Shown: piece after piece, positions 8,269-17,182 of the stretch
Numbering within the stretch: position 1 is the first letter of the stretch
How the letters are laid out: each line of letters starts with the position of its first letter
Assembly: GCA_009929525.1 (NCBI GenBank)
Contig: SAAH01000001.1
Coordinates: 36,553 to 100,552, forward strand
Direction: 5' to 3'
Source of the DNA: Clostridia bacterium
GTDB taxonomy: Bacteria > Bacillota > Clostridia > Lachnospirales > Lachnospiraceae
Length of the DNA: 64,000 bases
Made by a program: the position numbers and the translations under genes
Notes under the pieces: generated by a model
Databases searched by the model: none
Seen by the model: the letters and a program-made list of their open reading frames with translations, nothing else
What the model was told of the DNA's origin: nothing

Positions 8269-8949
8269 ATGCATTTAACACCGAGAGAACAGGACAAGCT
8301 TATGCTGCATCTGGCAGGTACGCTTGCAAAAGAGAGAAAAGAGCGGGGAGTGAAGCTGAATTATCCGGAGGCTATCGCCTATATCAGTGCTGAACTTCTG
8401 GAAATGGCACGAGATGGAAGAACAGTGACAGAACTGATGTCAGAGGGAAAGAAGATGCTCGGTCCTGAGGATGTAATGGATGGAGTAGCAGAGATGATCC
8501 ATGAGATTCAGGTGGAAGCAACCTTCCCGGATGGAACAAAGCTGGTCACAGTACATGAACCGATCGTATCAAGCGGCAAAAAGATACCGGGAGAATTGAT
8601 ATGTGAAGAAGGAGAAATTGAGTTAAATGCAGGCAAAGATACCGCCGCTATATCTGTTACCAATACAGCAGACCGTCCGATCCAGGTAGGGTCTCATTTT
8701 CATTTCTTCGAGGTGAATAAAGCACTGGCATTTAACAGAAGTCTGGCTTATGGTATGCGTCTTGATATACCGTCAGGAACAGCTGTCCGTTTTGAGCCGG
8801 GAGAGACCAGAAGAGTCCAGTTGGTGGAGATCGGCGGAACAAGAGAAGGATTTGGCCTGAACGGACTGGTAGACGGGAAACTGGATGAGCCGGGCATGAA
8901 AGAAAAAGCACTTTCAAAAGCACGCAAAATGGGATTTAGGGAGGAATAG
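8269..8949 (+). CDS. ureAB: Urease gamma-beta fusion subunit
   Basis: 226 residues joining two subunits that are separate in most bacteria. Residues 1-100 are the gamma subunit ([40 protein letters not shown]). From about residue 108 the beta subunit follows ([39 protein letters not shown]). Gamma-beta fusions are known in Helicobacter and a few others. The protein forms the frame of the urease oligomer around UreC. TAGGAGG precedes ATG at good spacing. ureC follows after 3 bases. Confidence 0.95.
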   Translation: MHLTPREQDKLMLHLAGTLAKERKERGVKLNYPEAIAYISAELLEMARDGRTVTELMSEGKKMLGPEDVMDGVAEMIHEIQVEATFPDGTKLVTVHEPIVSSGKKIPGELICEEGEIELNAGKDTAAISVTNTADRPIQVGSHFHFFEVNKALAFNRSLAYGMRLDIPSGTAVRFEPGETRRVQLVEIGGTREGFGLNGLVDGKLDEPGMKEKALSKARKMGFREE

Positions 8950-8952
8950 GCT

Positions 8953-10665
8953 ATGAATAAAATCAGCAGACAAAAATATGCCGATATGTATGGAGCTACC
9001 GTAGGTGACCGTATCCGGCTGGCAGATACAGAACTTGTGATCGAGATAGAAAAGGACGCCACCTCCTATGGAAATGAAGCGAAGTTTGGAGGCGGAAAGA
9101 GCCTGCGTGACGGCATGGGTCAGTCCAGCACGACGATAGATGCCAACTGTCCGGATACGGTGATTACCAACTGTGTGATCCTGGATCACTGGGGTGTTGT
9201 CAAAGCAGATATCGGTATCAAAGACGGAAAAATCTGTGGGATAGGATTTGCAGGTAATCCGGCGATCTGTGACGGTGTGGATGAGAATCTGATCATAGGA
9301 GCAGGAACAGAGGTCATCGCAGGCGAAGGTCTGATCGTAACGGCAGGGGGAATCGATACCCATATTCATTTTATCAGCCCTACACAGGTGGAGACGGCCT
9401 TATACAGCGGTATCACTACGATGATCGGAGGCGGCACAGGACCTGCAGACGGAACCAATGCGACCACCTGTACGCCGGGTAGGTTCAATATCGAGAGGAT
9501 GCTTGAGGCAGCGGAAGAACTGCCGATGAATCTGGGATTTTTAGGAAAAGGTAATGGATCTTCTGAGGATGTGCTGGCAGAACAGGTAGAAGCAGGAGCC
9601 TGTGGACTGAAGCTTCACGAGGACTGGGGATCTACACCTCACGCTATCGATACTTGTCTGAGTGTCTGTGACAAATATGATGTGCAGGCGGCTATCCATA
9701 CAGATACATTGAATGAGGGAGGATTCGTGGAGGATACCATCGCAGCGATCGGCGGACGCACGATCCATACCTATCATACAGAGGGGGCAGGCGGCGGCCA
9801 TGCACCGGATATCATCAGAGCGGCAGCATTTCCAAATATCCTGCCGTCTTCCACAAACCCAACGATGCCATTTACTCAGAATACCATTGATGAGCATCTT
9901 GATATGCTGATGGTGTGTCATCATCTTGATAAAAAAGTGGCGGAAGATATCGCATTTGCTGATTCCAGGATCCGTCCGGAGACCATAGCAGCAGAGGATG
10001 TGCTTCACGACATGGGTATATTTTCCATGATGAGCTCAGATTCTCAGGCGATGGGCCGTGTGGGCGAAGTGATCACTCGTACCTGGCAGACTGCCGATAA
10101 GATGAAGAAGCAGAGAGGAACACTGGAAGGCGACAGTGAGCGCAATGATAACCTTCGGGCACGCAGATATATCGCAAAATACACGATCAACCCGGCGATA
10201 ACCCATGGGATATCAGATATCGTAGGCTCACTGGAAGTGGGCAAGATGGCAGACATCGTGCTGTGGAAACCGGAAATGTTCGGAGTGAAACCATATATGA
10301 TCATCAAGGGCGGATTTATCATGGCCTCCAAGATGGGCGATGCCAACGCTTCTATACCAACGCCTCAGCCGATCGTATATACGAAGATGTTCGGAGCTTA
10401 TGGTCTTGCCAGAAGCAACAGCTGCGTGACCTTCGTATCTAAGGCAGCACTGGATGGCGGTATCAAGGAGCGTCTGGGTCTGAAACGCCAGGTTTATGCG
10501 GTGAAAAACTGCAGGACTATCGGCAAGAAAGATATGAAAAATAATGATGTTATCGCAGATATCCAGGTAAATCCAGAGACTTACGAAGTAAAAGTGGATG
10601 GAAAACCGATCAGCTGTGAGGCAGCAAAGACTCTTCCGCTGGCACAGCTTTACTATATGTTTTAA
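8953..10665 (+). CDS. ureC: Urease alpha (catalytic) subunit UreC
   Basis: 570 residues, the full family length. All nickel-site residues are present: His137 and His139 in GGIDTHIHF, the Lys220 that becomes carbamylated and His222 in GLKLHEDWG, His249 in AIHTDTLNE, His275 in [14 protein letters not shown] and Asp363 in SSDSQAMGR. The mobile flap Cys322-His323 lies in MVCHHLD. It hydrolyses urea to ammonia and carbamate in the cytoplasm. The intact active site and the complete accessory set argue for a working enzyme. Confidence 0.97.
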   Translation: MNKISRQKYADMYGATVGDRIRLADTELVIEIEKDATSYGNEAKFGGGKSLRDGMGQSSTTIDANCPDTVITNCVILDHWGVVKADIGIKDGKICGIGFAGNPAICDGVDENLIIGAGTEVIAGEGLIVTAGGIDTHIHFISPTQVETALYSGITTMIGGGTGPADGTNATTCTPGRFNIERMLEAAEELPMNLGFLGKGNGSSEDVLAEQVEAGACGLKLHEDWGSTPHAIDTCLSVCDKYDVQAAIHTDTLNEGGFVEDTIAAIGGRTIHTYHTEGAGGGHAPDIIRAAAFPNILPSSTNPTMPFTQNTIDEHLDMLMVCHHLDKKVAEDIAFADSRIRPETIAAEDVLHDMGIFSMMSSDSQAMGRVGEVITRTWQTADKMKKQRGTLEGDSERNDNLRARRYIAKYTINPAITHGISDIVGSLEVGKMADIVLWKPEMFGVKPYMIIKGGFIMASKMGDANASIPTPQPIVYTKMFGAYGLARSNSCVTFVSKAALDGGIKERLGLKRQVYAVKNCRTIGKKDMKNNDVIADIQVNPETYEVKVDGKPISCEAAKTLPLAQLYYMF

Positions 10666-10677
10666 GGAGCAGAGAAT

Positions 10678-11139
10678 ATGATCGCAAATAAAGTCATCGG
10701 TAATATCAAGGACCTGGAATCAGCTGCAGTGACTGGAAAAAACCTAAAGATGGATCCGGTCTCGCTGGAGTGGTATGAGCGTGAGAAAAAATTACTGAGT
10801 AAGACTACTTCAGACGGGATTGAGATGGGCATCCGTGTGGAAGTGCTTTTGGAGGATGGAGATATTCTGTATCAGGACGACGAAAGGATTATTTTTATAC
10901 AGATCCAGCCTACTAAGCTGATCTGTGCATCGGTCCATAGTATGCAGGAGATGGGGCGGCTTTGTTTTGAGTTGGGCAATCGTCACCTTTCGCTGGCCAT
11001 CCACGAGGATTCGGTCTGGGTGCCTTATGATGAACCAACCTTCCTGTATCTTAAAAAACTGGGTTTTGAAGTGGAACAGAGAGAAGAAAAGTTTTTAGAT
11101 TATACCGTGTGCCATGCACATGGACATCACCATGAGTAG
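10678..11139 (+). CDS. ureE: Urease accessory protein UreE (nickel chaperone)
   Basis: 153 residues. The N-terminal peptide-binding region and a ferredoxin-like metal-binding domain are followed by a short His-rich tail, CHAHGHHHE, expected to bind nickel. UreE hands nickel to the UreDFG complex on apo-urease. AAGGAGCAGAGA precedes ATG. The end overlaps the start of ureF. The tail is much shorter than the long His tails of some enteric UreE proteins. Confidence 0.92.
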   Translation: MIANKVIGNIKDLESAAVTGKNLKMDPVSLEWYEREKKLLSKTTSDGIEMGIRVEVLLEDGDILYQDDERIIFIQIQPTKLICASVHSMQEMGRLCFELGNRHLSLAIHEDSVWVPYDEPTFLYLKKLGFEVEQREEKFLDYTVCHAHGHHHE

Positions 11140-11827
11140 CCGGAAAATGTCCGCATTTTTGAATATGATGCAGTCAGTGGATGCATTTTTCCCTGTGGGT
11201 GCATTTACACTTTCCAATGGGTTGGAGACTTATGTGCAGCAGGAGGTATTTGAAAGTGTCAGGGATCTGGAAAGGTATCTTGAGGATTATCTGTATTTTT
11301 TTCCGGAAAATGATCTTGGGATTATGGCACTTGCATGGAAATGTGGGATGGACCCGGACAAAATCATGGAACTGGATCAGTGGACCGGTGCAATGAAACC
11401 GGCAAAGGAGATCCGCGAGGGCAGCCACAAGACAGGGATACGATTTTTGAAAGCGGAAAGCAAGATGCATCCGGAGGCAGACGGCGGACTAGAGAGTTAT
11501 CGAAAATTAATCAGGGAAAAGAAGGCTTACGGGTATCATCCCATCGCACTTGGACTCTATGCCAGGGAGATCGGACTGGAAGAAGATACAGCCCTTGGAA
11601 TGTATGCTTACAGTGTGATCTCGGCAATCGTAAATAATGCAGTGAAACTGGTCCCGCTAAGCCAGATGGAAGGCCAGCGGGTGCTGGGCGAACAGCTGGA
11701 GCGGATAGAAGCAGCAGTGGACCGTGCAAAGAATATGGAACTTGATACACTGGGGGCTTCAGGGGCGTCTTATGATATACGGTGCATGCAGCATGAACGG
11801 CTGTATACGAGGCTGTATATGTCATGA
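11132..11827 (+). CDS. ureF: Urease accessory protein UreF
   Basis: About 231 residues, an all-helical protein with the family patterns VDAFFPVGAFTLSNGLETYV near the start and YSVISAIVNNAVKLVPL in the C-terminal half. UreF bridges UreD and UreG and gates nickel insertion. The start is uncertain: ATG 11114, 11132 and 11147 are all in frame. ATG 11132 overlaps the ureE stop region, suggesting coupling, while ATG 11147 has CGGAAA before it. About 100 bases without a gene separate it from ureG. Confidence 0.9.
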   Translation: MSSRKMSAFLNMMQSVDAFFPVGAFTLSNGLETYVQQEVFESVRDLERYLEDYLYFFPENDLGIMALAWKCGMDPDKIMELDQWTGAMKPAKEIREGSHKTGIRFLKAESKMHPEADGGLESYRKLIREKKAYGYHPIALGLYAREIGLEEDTALGMYAYSVISAIVNNAVKLVPLSQMEGQRVLGEQLERIEAAVDRAKNMELDTLGASGASYDIRCMQHERLYTRLYMS

Positions 11828-11926
11828 TCGGGGTCATGCGGGATGCATGTTCTGATATGTGAAACGCCCAAAAGATATTGAGTGACCATTTATCCTATAT
11901 ATTAATTACCGGAGAGGAGAACAAAC

Positions 11927-12535
11927 ATGTCATATGTGAAAATAGGAGTTGGAGGTCCTGTAGGTTCAGGAAAGACAGCTTTGATAGAGCGTCTGACCAG
12001 AAAAATGGCAGACCAGTATTCCATCTGTGTCATCACCAATGATATTTACACGAAGGAGGATGCAGAGTTCTTGATGGCAAATTCCAAACTGCCTGCGGAG
12101 AGGATCATGGGAGTGGAAACGGGCGGCTGTCCCCATACTGCGATAAGGGAGGACTGCAGCATGAATCTGGAAGCTGTAGAACAGATGGCAGAGAGATTTC
12201 CTGATGTGGAGATCATCTTTGTGGAAAGCGGTGGGGATAACCTGTCCGCAACTTTCAGCCCTGATCTTGCAGATGCAACTATATATGTGATCGATGTGGC
12301 CCAGGGTGAAAAAATCCCAAGAAAAGGCGGTCCGGGAGTGACCAGATCAGATCTGCTCGTGATCAATAAGACAGACCTTGCTCCGATGGTAGGTGCCAGC
12401 CTGGAAGTGATGGCAAAGGACTCGGAAAGAATGCGAAAAGGCAAAGAATTCCTCTTTACCAACTTGATGGAGAAGGATGGCGTGGATGATGTTATCAAAT
12501 GGATCAAAAAAAATGTTCTGTTCGAAGGGTTGTGA
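11927..12535 (+). CDS. ureG: Urease accessory GTPase UreG
   Basis: 202 residues, a SIMIBI-class GTPase. The P-loop is GGPVGSGKT (residues 9-17), the metal-binding CPH motif is in [17 protein letters not shown], and the guanine-recognition motif is NKTDLAP. It couples GTP hydrolysis to nickel delivery into the carbamylated active site. GGAGAGGAG precedes ATG. The upstream gap carries a possible weak promoter (TTGAGT, 16 bases, TATTAA near 11878-11905), so ureGD may also have their own transcript. Confidence 0.95.
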   Translation: MSYVKIGVGGPVGSGKTALIERLTRKMADQYSICVITNDIYTKEDAEFLMANSKLPAERIMGVETGGCPHTAIREDCSMNLEAVEQMAERFPDVEIIFVESGGDNLSATFSPDLADATIYVIDVAQGEKIPRKGGPGVTRSDLLVINKTDLAPMVGASLEVMAKDSERMRKGKEFLFTNLMEKDGVDDVIKWIKKNVLFEGL

Positions 12536-12541
12536 TGAAAA

Positions 12542-13333
12542 ATGACAAAGCTCAGACTGGTCATGGGGAAGGAATATGACAGAACCGTAGTCAAAGATTG
12601 TTTCTATACATCACCCATGAAGATTGGAACACCGAGACAGACAGGAGATCTGAAAAAGGTAGTCCTCATGATGGCATCTGCGGGTGTGCTGAAGGGAGAT
12701 CGATTCGATTATCAGATCACCTGTGAAGACCAGACCAAAACAGAACTTACGGAGCAGTCCTACACGAAGATTTTTGACACGCAGGATGGAGAGGCGAGAA
12801 AAAAAGTGGAGATCACAGTGGGCGAAAATGCCGTTTTAGATTACCATCCCTGCCCGGTCATTCCTTTTCAGAACAGTTCCTTTGAGGGAGAGACGAGAAT
12901 CATGATACGAAATTCCTCCATTTTTTTCTACAGTGAAGTCACGGCGGCAGGCCGGATCGCGATGGGAGAAAGGTTTGAGTTTCGTTCCTTTAAGAATAAA
13001 ACAATCGTCTATCTGGAAAATGAACCGGTCTATCTTGAACATACCCATTATATTCCACAAAAGCAGCATTTGGATTCGCTGTTTTATTTTGACGGGTATA
13101 CACATCAGGGAAGTATGTACTGCTATTTTCCGGATATATATATATCTTCTTCGGAGTTTCTGGATAAGATTGCCGAGGGGATAGAGAGCTATAAGAAGAA
13201 ATATTCCCTTTCAGAAAAAGAGATTTTGTATGGTGTCACGGAAGCCAAAAAGGGATTCGCCATCCGGATACTGGGAAACCAGGCACAGGATATAGAGGAG
13301 ATTTTCGAGATGATCCGTGGTTGTAACGGTTGA
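12542..13333 (+). CDS. ureD: Urease accessory protein UreD/UreH
   Basis: 263 residues with UreD family patterns: MMASAGVLKGDRFDYQI, TEQSYTKIFDT, and LDYHPCPVIPFQNSSF. It binds apo-urease directly and recruits UreF and UreG. It begins 6 bases after ureG and is the last urease gene. Its stop codon overlaps the -35 of a promoter for the following rrf2 gene. Nothing suggests loss of function. Confidence 0.9.
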   Translation: MTKLRLVMGKEYDRTVVKDCFYTSPMKIGTPRQTGDLKKVVLMMASAGVLKGDRFDYQITCEDQTKTELTEQSYTKIFDTQDGEARKKVEITVGENAVLDYHPCPVIPFQNSSFEGETRIMIRNSSIFFYSEVTAAGRIAMGERFEFRSFKNKTIVYLENEPVYLEHTHYIPQKQHLDSLFYFDGYTHQGSMYCYFPDIYISSSEFLDKIAEGIESYKKKYSLSEKEILYGVTEAKKGFAIRILGNQAQDIEEIFEMIRGCNG

Positions 13334-13358
13334 CCCTACAGCACACATAAGATATAAT
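13330..13358 (+). promoter_or_regulatory. Sigma-A promoter for the rrf2 gene
   Basis: TTGACC (13330-13335), a 17-base spacer and TATAAT (13353-13358) match the housekeeping consensus almost fully. The predicted start near 13365 lies just before the folded leader element at 13371. The -35 box overlaps the ureD stop codon. Confidence 0.7.
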
Positions 13359-13472
13359 GAGCGTTAGTGAGCCAACCTGCTTGCAGGATTGGCGAACGGC
13401 GAATGGCGATCGTGATAGCTGCAAAGCAGCGTCAAGCACTGCAAGTGCGTATCACGATATAATGAGCGTTAG
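13351..13472 (+). repeat. 17-bp direct repeat flanking the folded leader
   Basis: GATATAATGAGCGTTAG occurs at 13351-13367 and again, identical, at 13456-13472, a period of 105 bases. The first copy supplies the -10 box of the rrf2 promoter; the second overlaps the last stem arm of the folded element. The pair may mark a duplication or an insertion of the segment between them. Confidence 0.75.
13371..13458 (+). promoter_or_regulatory. Structured 5' leader element, copy 1
   Basis: A first hairpin spans 13371-13393 (GCCAA/TTGGC and CCTG/CAGG arms with one bulged A). Then a closing stem ATCGTGATA (13409-13417) with TATCACGAT (13450-13458) encloses two arms: GCTGC/GCAGC (13418-13430) and GCACT/AGTGC (13436-13448). 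This makes a three-way junction. A related element lies upstream of gerA at 29413-29480. It starts near the predicted transcription start and ends 33 bases before the rrf2 start codon, as expected of an RNA leader; a mobile repeat is the alternative. Confidence 0.6.
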
Positions 13473-13491
13473 AAAAAGGAGGCAGGAAACC

Positions 13492-13938
13492 ATGCAGATA
13501 TCAAGCAGATTTACGATTGCCGTCCATGTATTTGTATGCATTATTACATTTGAAGGGCAATATAAGACAACCAGTGATTTTCTTGCGTCCAGTGTGAATG
13601 TAAATCCAGTTGTGATACGAAGACTTCTCCAGCAGCTCAAGAGTGCAGGACTCATAGAAGTCACGAGAGGAAGCGGCGGAGCAACGATCGCAAAGCCGGC
13701 AGATAAGATCACATTATTAGATATCTATAAGGCAGTGGAATGTGTGGATGGGGGGGAATTATTTCACTTTCATGAACATCCAAATGTCCTATGCCCTGTA
13801 GGAAGAAATATCCATAATGTACTCGATGACAGGCTGGAACATATACAGGCGGTAATGGAAAATGAGATGAGTAAGGTTACCGTTGCAGATATTGTGAACG
13901 ATACTTCAGGATGGATAGAGAAAGAGAATAAGCTATAA
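13492..13938 (+). CDS. Rrf2 family transcriptional regulator
   Basis: 148 residues. The N-terminal winged helix shows the Rrf2 pattern ISSRFTIAVHVFVCI and a recognition region VNVNPVVIRRLLQQLKSAG followed by RGSGGATIAKPADKITLLDIYKAV. The usual Fe-S cysteine cluster is not evident: the central part has only one Cys in HPNVLCPVGRNI, so it may sense something other than an iron-sulfur cluster. ATG 13492 has AAGGAGG upstream. It follows the urease operon but has its own promoter and leader. Its target is unknown. Confidence 0.85.
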   Translation: MQISSRFTIAVHVFVCIITFEGQYKTTSDFLASSVNVNPVVIRRLLQQLKSAGLIEVTRGSGGATIAKPADKITLLDIYKAVECVDGGELFHFHEHPNVLCPVGRNIHNVLDDRLEHIQAVMENEMSKVTVADIVNDTSGWIEKENKL

Positions 13939-14004
13939 AAGTGCCCTTTGCAAACAAAGTGATGAGGAAGAGGACGAGCAGTTACTATAAGTCTAAATAA
14001 AATG

Positions 14005-14042
14005 AAAAAGCGTGATACTTAGAAAAGGGGTATCACGCTTTT
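14005..14042 (+). terminator. Intrinsic terminator after rrf2
   Basis: AAAAAGCGTGATAC (14005-14018) pairs with GTATCACGCTTTT (14030-14042). The A-run before and T-run after the stem make it able to work in both directions. Confidence 0.8.
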
Positions 14043-14108
14043 ATCTTGAAAGCAGATAAGCCCCCACCTCAATAGGTGGAGAGGAAACAACAATTACGGA
14101 GGAAAAAT

Positions 14109-14879
14109 ATGTGTGAATATATTACATTAAGAGAAAGACCACAATTAAAGGAAAGCGCAGCCGAATGGTTTCATTGTAAATGGGGAGTGCCGAAGGAAGC
14201 TTATCTGAATTGTGAAACTGAATATGGATGGTATCTTTGCTTAGATGACGATAGAATTATAGGAGGGCTGGGAGTGATCGAAAATGATTTCCATGATAGA
14301 AAAGACCTTACTCCCAATGTCTGTGCGGTATATACAGAAAAGGAATATCGTTGTAAAAGAACTGCAGAAAACAACACTGAAAAAACACTTTCCGCCTGTT
14401 ATCTTGGCTTTGTTACACAGGCTATATCTGCAAATTTTGCACCATTATTGTTTTTGACATTTAAAGATACATATGGAATCTCACCTAAAAAAATTGCAAT
14501 GATTCCGATGGTGTTCTATTTATCCCAGCTGATCATTGATCTGGCGGCAACCAAATACGCTGACAAGATTGGATATCGGACTTGTGTTGTCGCATCTCAA
14601 GTATTATCTGCAGTAGGGCTTGTTTGTATGACTGTGTTGCTGAAAGTGATTCCTGTACCATTTATAGGTATTCTGATTTCGGTAGTCCTTTATGCCATAG
14701 GAAGCGGTCTGATTGAAGTTTTGGTAAGCCCTATCGTTGAGGCTTGCCCGTTTGATAATAAAGACGGAGTGATGAGTCTTTTGCACTCATGTAGTACAGC
14801 GTTAGGAGCAGCAACCGAAAAGGATGCAAAGATTATTTTTATCAGCGAAGCACATGAAAAATTCTACTATGAGAAATAA
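14109..14879 (+). pseudogene. Chimeric GNAT / MFS-transporter gene remnant
   Basis: One open frame of 256 residues with three unlike parts. Residues 1-83 look like the N-terminal half of a GNAT acetyltransferase (WFHCKWGVPKEAYL, GGLGVIENDFHDR, VCAVYTEKEYRCK) but stop where the acetyl-CoA loop should begin. Residues 87 to about 234 are the first membrane helices of a major facilitator transporter, ending early after MSLLHSCSTALGA. The last 22 residues (KDAKIIFISEAHEKFYYEK) resemble a GNAT C-terminal tail. GGAGG lies before ATG 14109. Neither protein would be complete, so this is probably a decayed fusion that kept its frame; an expressed protein cannot be excluded. Confidence 0.55.
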
Positions 14880-14966
14880 TATCAAGAGCATTCAGGATTT
14901 TTACTGGTTGTTTTTGCAGCCTTGACATACATAGACAATCAACATAACCGCAAGTAAACGGAAAAA

Positions 14967-14997
14967 GGCTGTGCACTAACTGCTTAGTGCGACAGCC
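14967..14997 (-). terminator. Terminator of the ROK regulator gene
   Basis: GGCTGTGCACTAA (14967-14979) pairs with TTAGTGCGACAGCC (14984-14997). Read on the minus strand the stem is followed by TTTTT. The stem overlaps the last codons and stop of the ROK gene. Confidence 0.75.
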
Positions 14998-16139
14998 CCA
15001 TTTATTGTGTCCAAAAATTCTTGAATGTATGGAAGCGCGGCGCCGATGGCTATATTGTGCTTTGGCATTTTGCTGATTTGAATAAAGTCATTAGCCTCTG
15101 GAAAAGGCGTCATATGACAGACTTCCTGATGTAAAAAATCGAGATCCTTATCCGTAAGGAAAGGTGCAATATAGCCTCCAAGGATAAAATCTGTATCATA
15201 GACAAGATGAAGGGTGTTTATGGATCTTGCCAGGTCAGTGAGAAAACGCTTCCAGCGAGATGTATAGGTGACTTCTTCTTGATGGAGATGCTCAAAGAAA
15301 TCTTCCAGTGTTTCACTATCCGTAAGCAAACTCTCTAAAGAGCATAAGGTTTCCATACAACCCTTTTTACCACAATAACACATCTGACCGTCTGGTTCCA
15401 TGGTAATGTGTTCAATAGTGGAACTGTGTCCATGCTTGCCGTCCAGAATCTTACCATTGCAAATAATGGCTGCGCCCAAATGTTTACTAATGGAGAGATA
15501 AAAGGCGTCAGTTAACTCTGGCGATATCCACATCTCAGATATGGCAGCACTTTCCGCATCATGTACAAAGAAACAGGGATAGGACAGATGCTTTGCAAAG
15601 GCATGGATGGATAAGCCGGTACAATCTAAGATCTTTCCGTAAAGAACAGTCTTTTTGTCCGGTGAGATGAGAGCCTGCATGGCAAAGCCTATGCCAAGAA
15701 TCTGCTCATCTGTCACAGACAGAGTGTCTTTAAATTGGATTATTTTATCACATACAGTCTGAATATAGGTTTCACTGTTTTCGTATGCAATCTCATAGAC
15801 CGTTCGGCCAATCTTTTCTCCATTTAGATCAACTGCTATAATCTTTATTTCTTTTTTTAATATTTCAACACCAAGACTTATGCGAAAGTCCGAAACGATA
15901 GAATAGGCAGCAGCCTTTCTTCCTACATATTCCGTATCAATCTGGCCGCATTTTTGTATGAGTCCTTCCTGTTCCAAGGTGGATATATTCGTAGCAACGG
16001 TAGGACGGCTTAAATGAAGGTCATAAGCGATATCCTGCTGAGAGACTTTTCTTTTTTGGTAAATATATTGATAAATCAATTTCCTATTGTTTTGCTTGAT
16101 TTGATTTGGTGTAATACTGCTTTTCATACTATAATTCAT
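14976..16139 (-). CDS. ROK family transcriptional repressor (NagC/XylR-like)
   Basis: 387 residues. An N-terminal winged helix (VSQQDIAYDLHLSRPTVATN) is fused to a ROK sugar-kinase-like domain with the zinc motif MCYCGKKGCMETLC and the signature region starting at LSISKHLGAAIICNGKILDG. Such repressors release DNA on binding a sugar or sugar phosphate. It is transcribed away from the carbohydrate operon starting at 16368. Two copies of one palindrome (16146-16157 and 16303-16314) lie in the gap and are likely its operators, one in its own leader, so autorepression is probable. Confidence 0.9.
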   Translation of the reverse strand: MNYSMKSSITPNQIKQNNRKLIYQYIYQKRKVSQQDIAYDLHLSRPTVATNISTLEQEGLIQKCGQIDTEYVGRKAAAYSIVSDFRISLGVEILKKEIKIIAVDLNGEKIGRTVYEIAYENSETYIQTVCDKIIQFKDTLSVTDEQILGIGFAMQALISPDKKTVLYGKILDCTGLSIHAFAKHLSYPCFFVHDAESAAISEMWISPELTDAFYLSISKHLGAAIICNGKILDGKHGHSSTIEHITMEPDGQMCYCGKKGCMETLCSLESLLTDSETLEDFFEHLHQEEVTYTSRWKRFLTDLARSINTLHLVYDTDFILGGYIAPFLTDKDLDFLHQEVCHMTPFPEANDFIQISKMPKHNIAIGAALPYIQEFLDTINGAVALSS

Positions 16140-16145
16140 CTCCTT

Positions 16146-16157
16146 ATTTTGTAAAAT
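16146..16157. promoter_or_regulatory. Candidate ROK operator 1
   Basis: ATTTTGTAAAAT lies 6 bases upstream of the ROK start codon, downstream of an extended -10 on the minus strand (TG-T-TATACT, about 16174-16182). The same 12-mer occurs on the other strand at 16303-16314. A/T-rich palindromes of this form are typical of NagC/XylR-type repressors. Confidence 0.55.
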
Positions 16158-16252
16158 GAATTTGCTAAATACAAGTATAACATAGGAGATAATAAATAAA
16201 TACTATACATAATGCACAAAAACCAATAGAAATTAATAGTAAATAGTACAGA

Positions 16253-16281
16253 TTGACAAAAACATGTAAAGAATTTATTAT
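16253..16281 (+). promoter_or_regulatory. Sigma-A promoter of the GH30 carbohydrate operon
   Basis: TTGACA (16253-16258), 17-base spacer, TATTAT (16276-16281). The predicted start is near 16288, leaving about 80 bases of A/T-rich leader before the SDR gene, with the second operator inside it. Confidence 0.75.
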
Positions 16282-16302
16282 GTAATTATAATTTGATAAA
16301 TG

Positions 16303-16314
16303 ATTTTACAAAAT
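16303..16314. promoter_or_regulatory. Candidate ROK operator 2
   Basis: ATTTTACAAAAT is the exact reverse complement of the 12-mer at 16146-16157. It lies about 16 bases after the predicted transcription start of the carbohydrate operon, a good place to block transcription. Confidence 0.55.
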
Positions 16315-16367
16315 GAAATAACAAAAGTAAAATCAACAAAATAATAAAGAAAAAGGAGAATAAAATT

Positions 16368-17144
16368 ATGGGTATCATCGAGAAAATGAGAATGGATGGA
16401 AAAAAGGGTTTTGTAACAGGAGCAGCAAGAGGAATTGGTAAATGTACCGCTACAGCATTTGCAGAGGCAGGTGCAGACGTGGCAATCGTTGATCTGGATA
16501 TTGCAGAGGCAGAAAAGACTGCAAAAGAAATTGCAGAAAAGACAGGAAGAAAAGTGATCGCGATCCAGACAGACTGTACGAACAAAGAACAGGTTGATGA
16601 TATGGTAATGCAGGTAGTAAAAGAACTTGGCGGACTTGACTTTTGTCACAATAATGCAGGTATCTGTATCAATGCTCCAGCGGAAGAGATGACATACGAA
16701 CAGTGGTCAAAGGTGATCAACATTAACCTGAATGGTATTTTCCTTACCGATATTGCAGCAGGAAAATATATGCTTGCAAATGGTGGGGGCTCTATTATCA
16801 ACACAGCCTCCATGTCAGCACATATTGTGAATGTTCCTCAGCCACAATGTGCATACAATGCATCTAAGGCAGGCGTTATTCAGCTGACCAAGTCTCTGGC
16901 GATCGAATGGGCAAAGAGAGGCGTTCGTGTGAACAGTATCAGCCCAGGATACATTGGAACAGAATTGACACTGAACTCACCAACATTGATCCCGCTTATT
17001 GAAAAATGGAATGAGATGGCACCTCTTGGCAGAATGGGAAAACCAGAAGAATTAGAATCCATCTGTGTATATCTGGCAGGCGATACCAGCACATTTACAA
17101 CAGGATCTGATTTCACCATTGATGGTGCATTTACCTGCTTCTAA
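16368..17144 (+). CDS. SDR family NAD(P)-dependent oxidoreductase (sugar/polyol dehydrogenase-like)
   Basis: 258 residues, classical short-chain dehydrogenase. Cofactor loop TGAARGIG, structural NNAG, catalytic Ser in NTASMSAH and the Tyr-Lys pair in YNASK are all present; VDLD after beta-2 suggests NAD rather than NADP. The best functional guess is a sugar or sugar-alcohol dehydrogenase because it opens an operon with an FGGY kinase, transporters and a glycosidase. AAAAAGGAG lies before ATG. The exact substrate cannot be read from the sequence. Confidence 0.88.
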   Translation: MGIIEKMRMDGKKGFVTGAARGIGKCTATAFAEAGADVAIVDLDIAEAEKTAKEIAEKTGRKVIAIQTDCTNKEQVDDMVMQVVKELGGLDFCHNNAGICINAPAEEMTYEQWSKVININLNGIFLTDIAAGKYMLANGGGSIINTASMSAHIVNVPQPQCAYNASKAGVIQLTKSLAIEWAKRGVRVNSISPGYIGTELTLNSPTLIPLIEKWNEMAPLGRMGKPEELESICVYLAGDTSTFTTGSDFTIDGAFTCF

Positions 17145-17182
17145 GAAAAAAGAAACACAAGTCAGAAAGGGAAGATAAGCAG

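Noticed and set aside
13371..13458. CRISPR-like or tRNA-like structure in the rrf2 leader
   Set aside because: There is no repeat-spacer pattern and no T-loop, anticodon or CCA features; the arms are too short.
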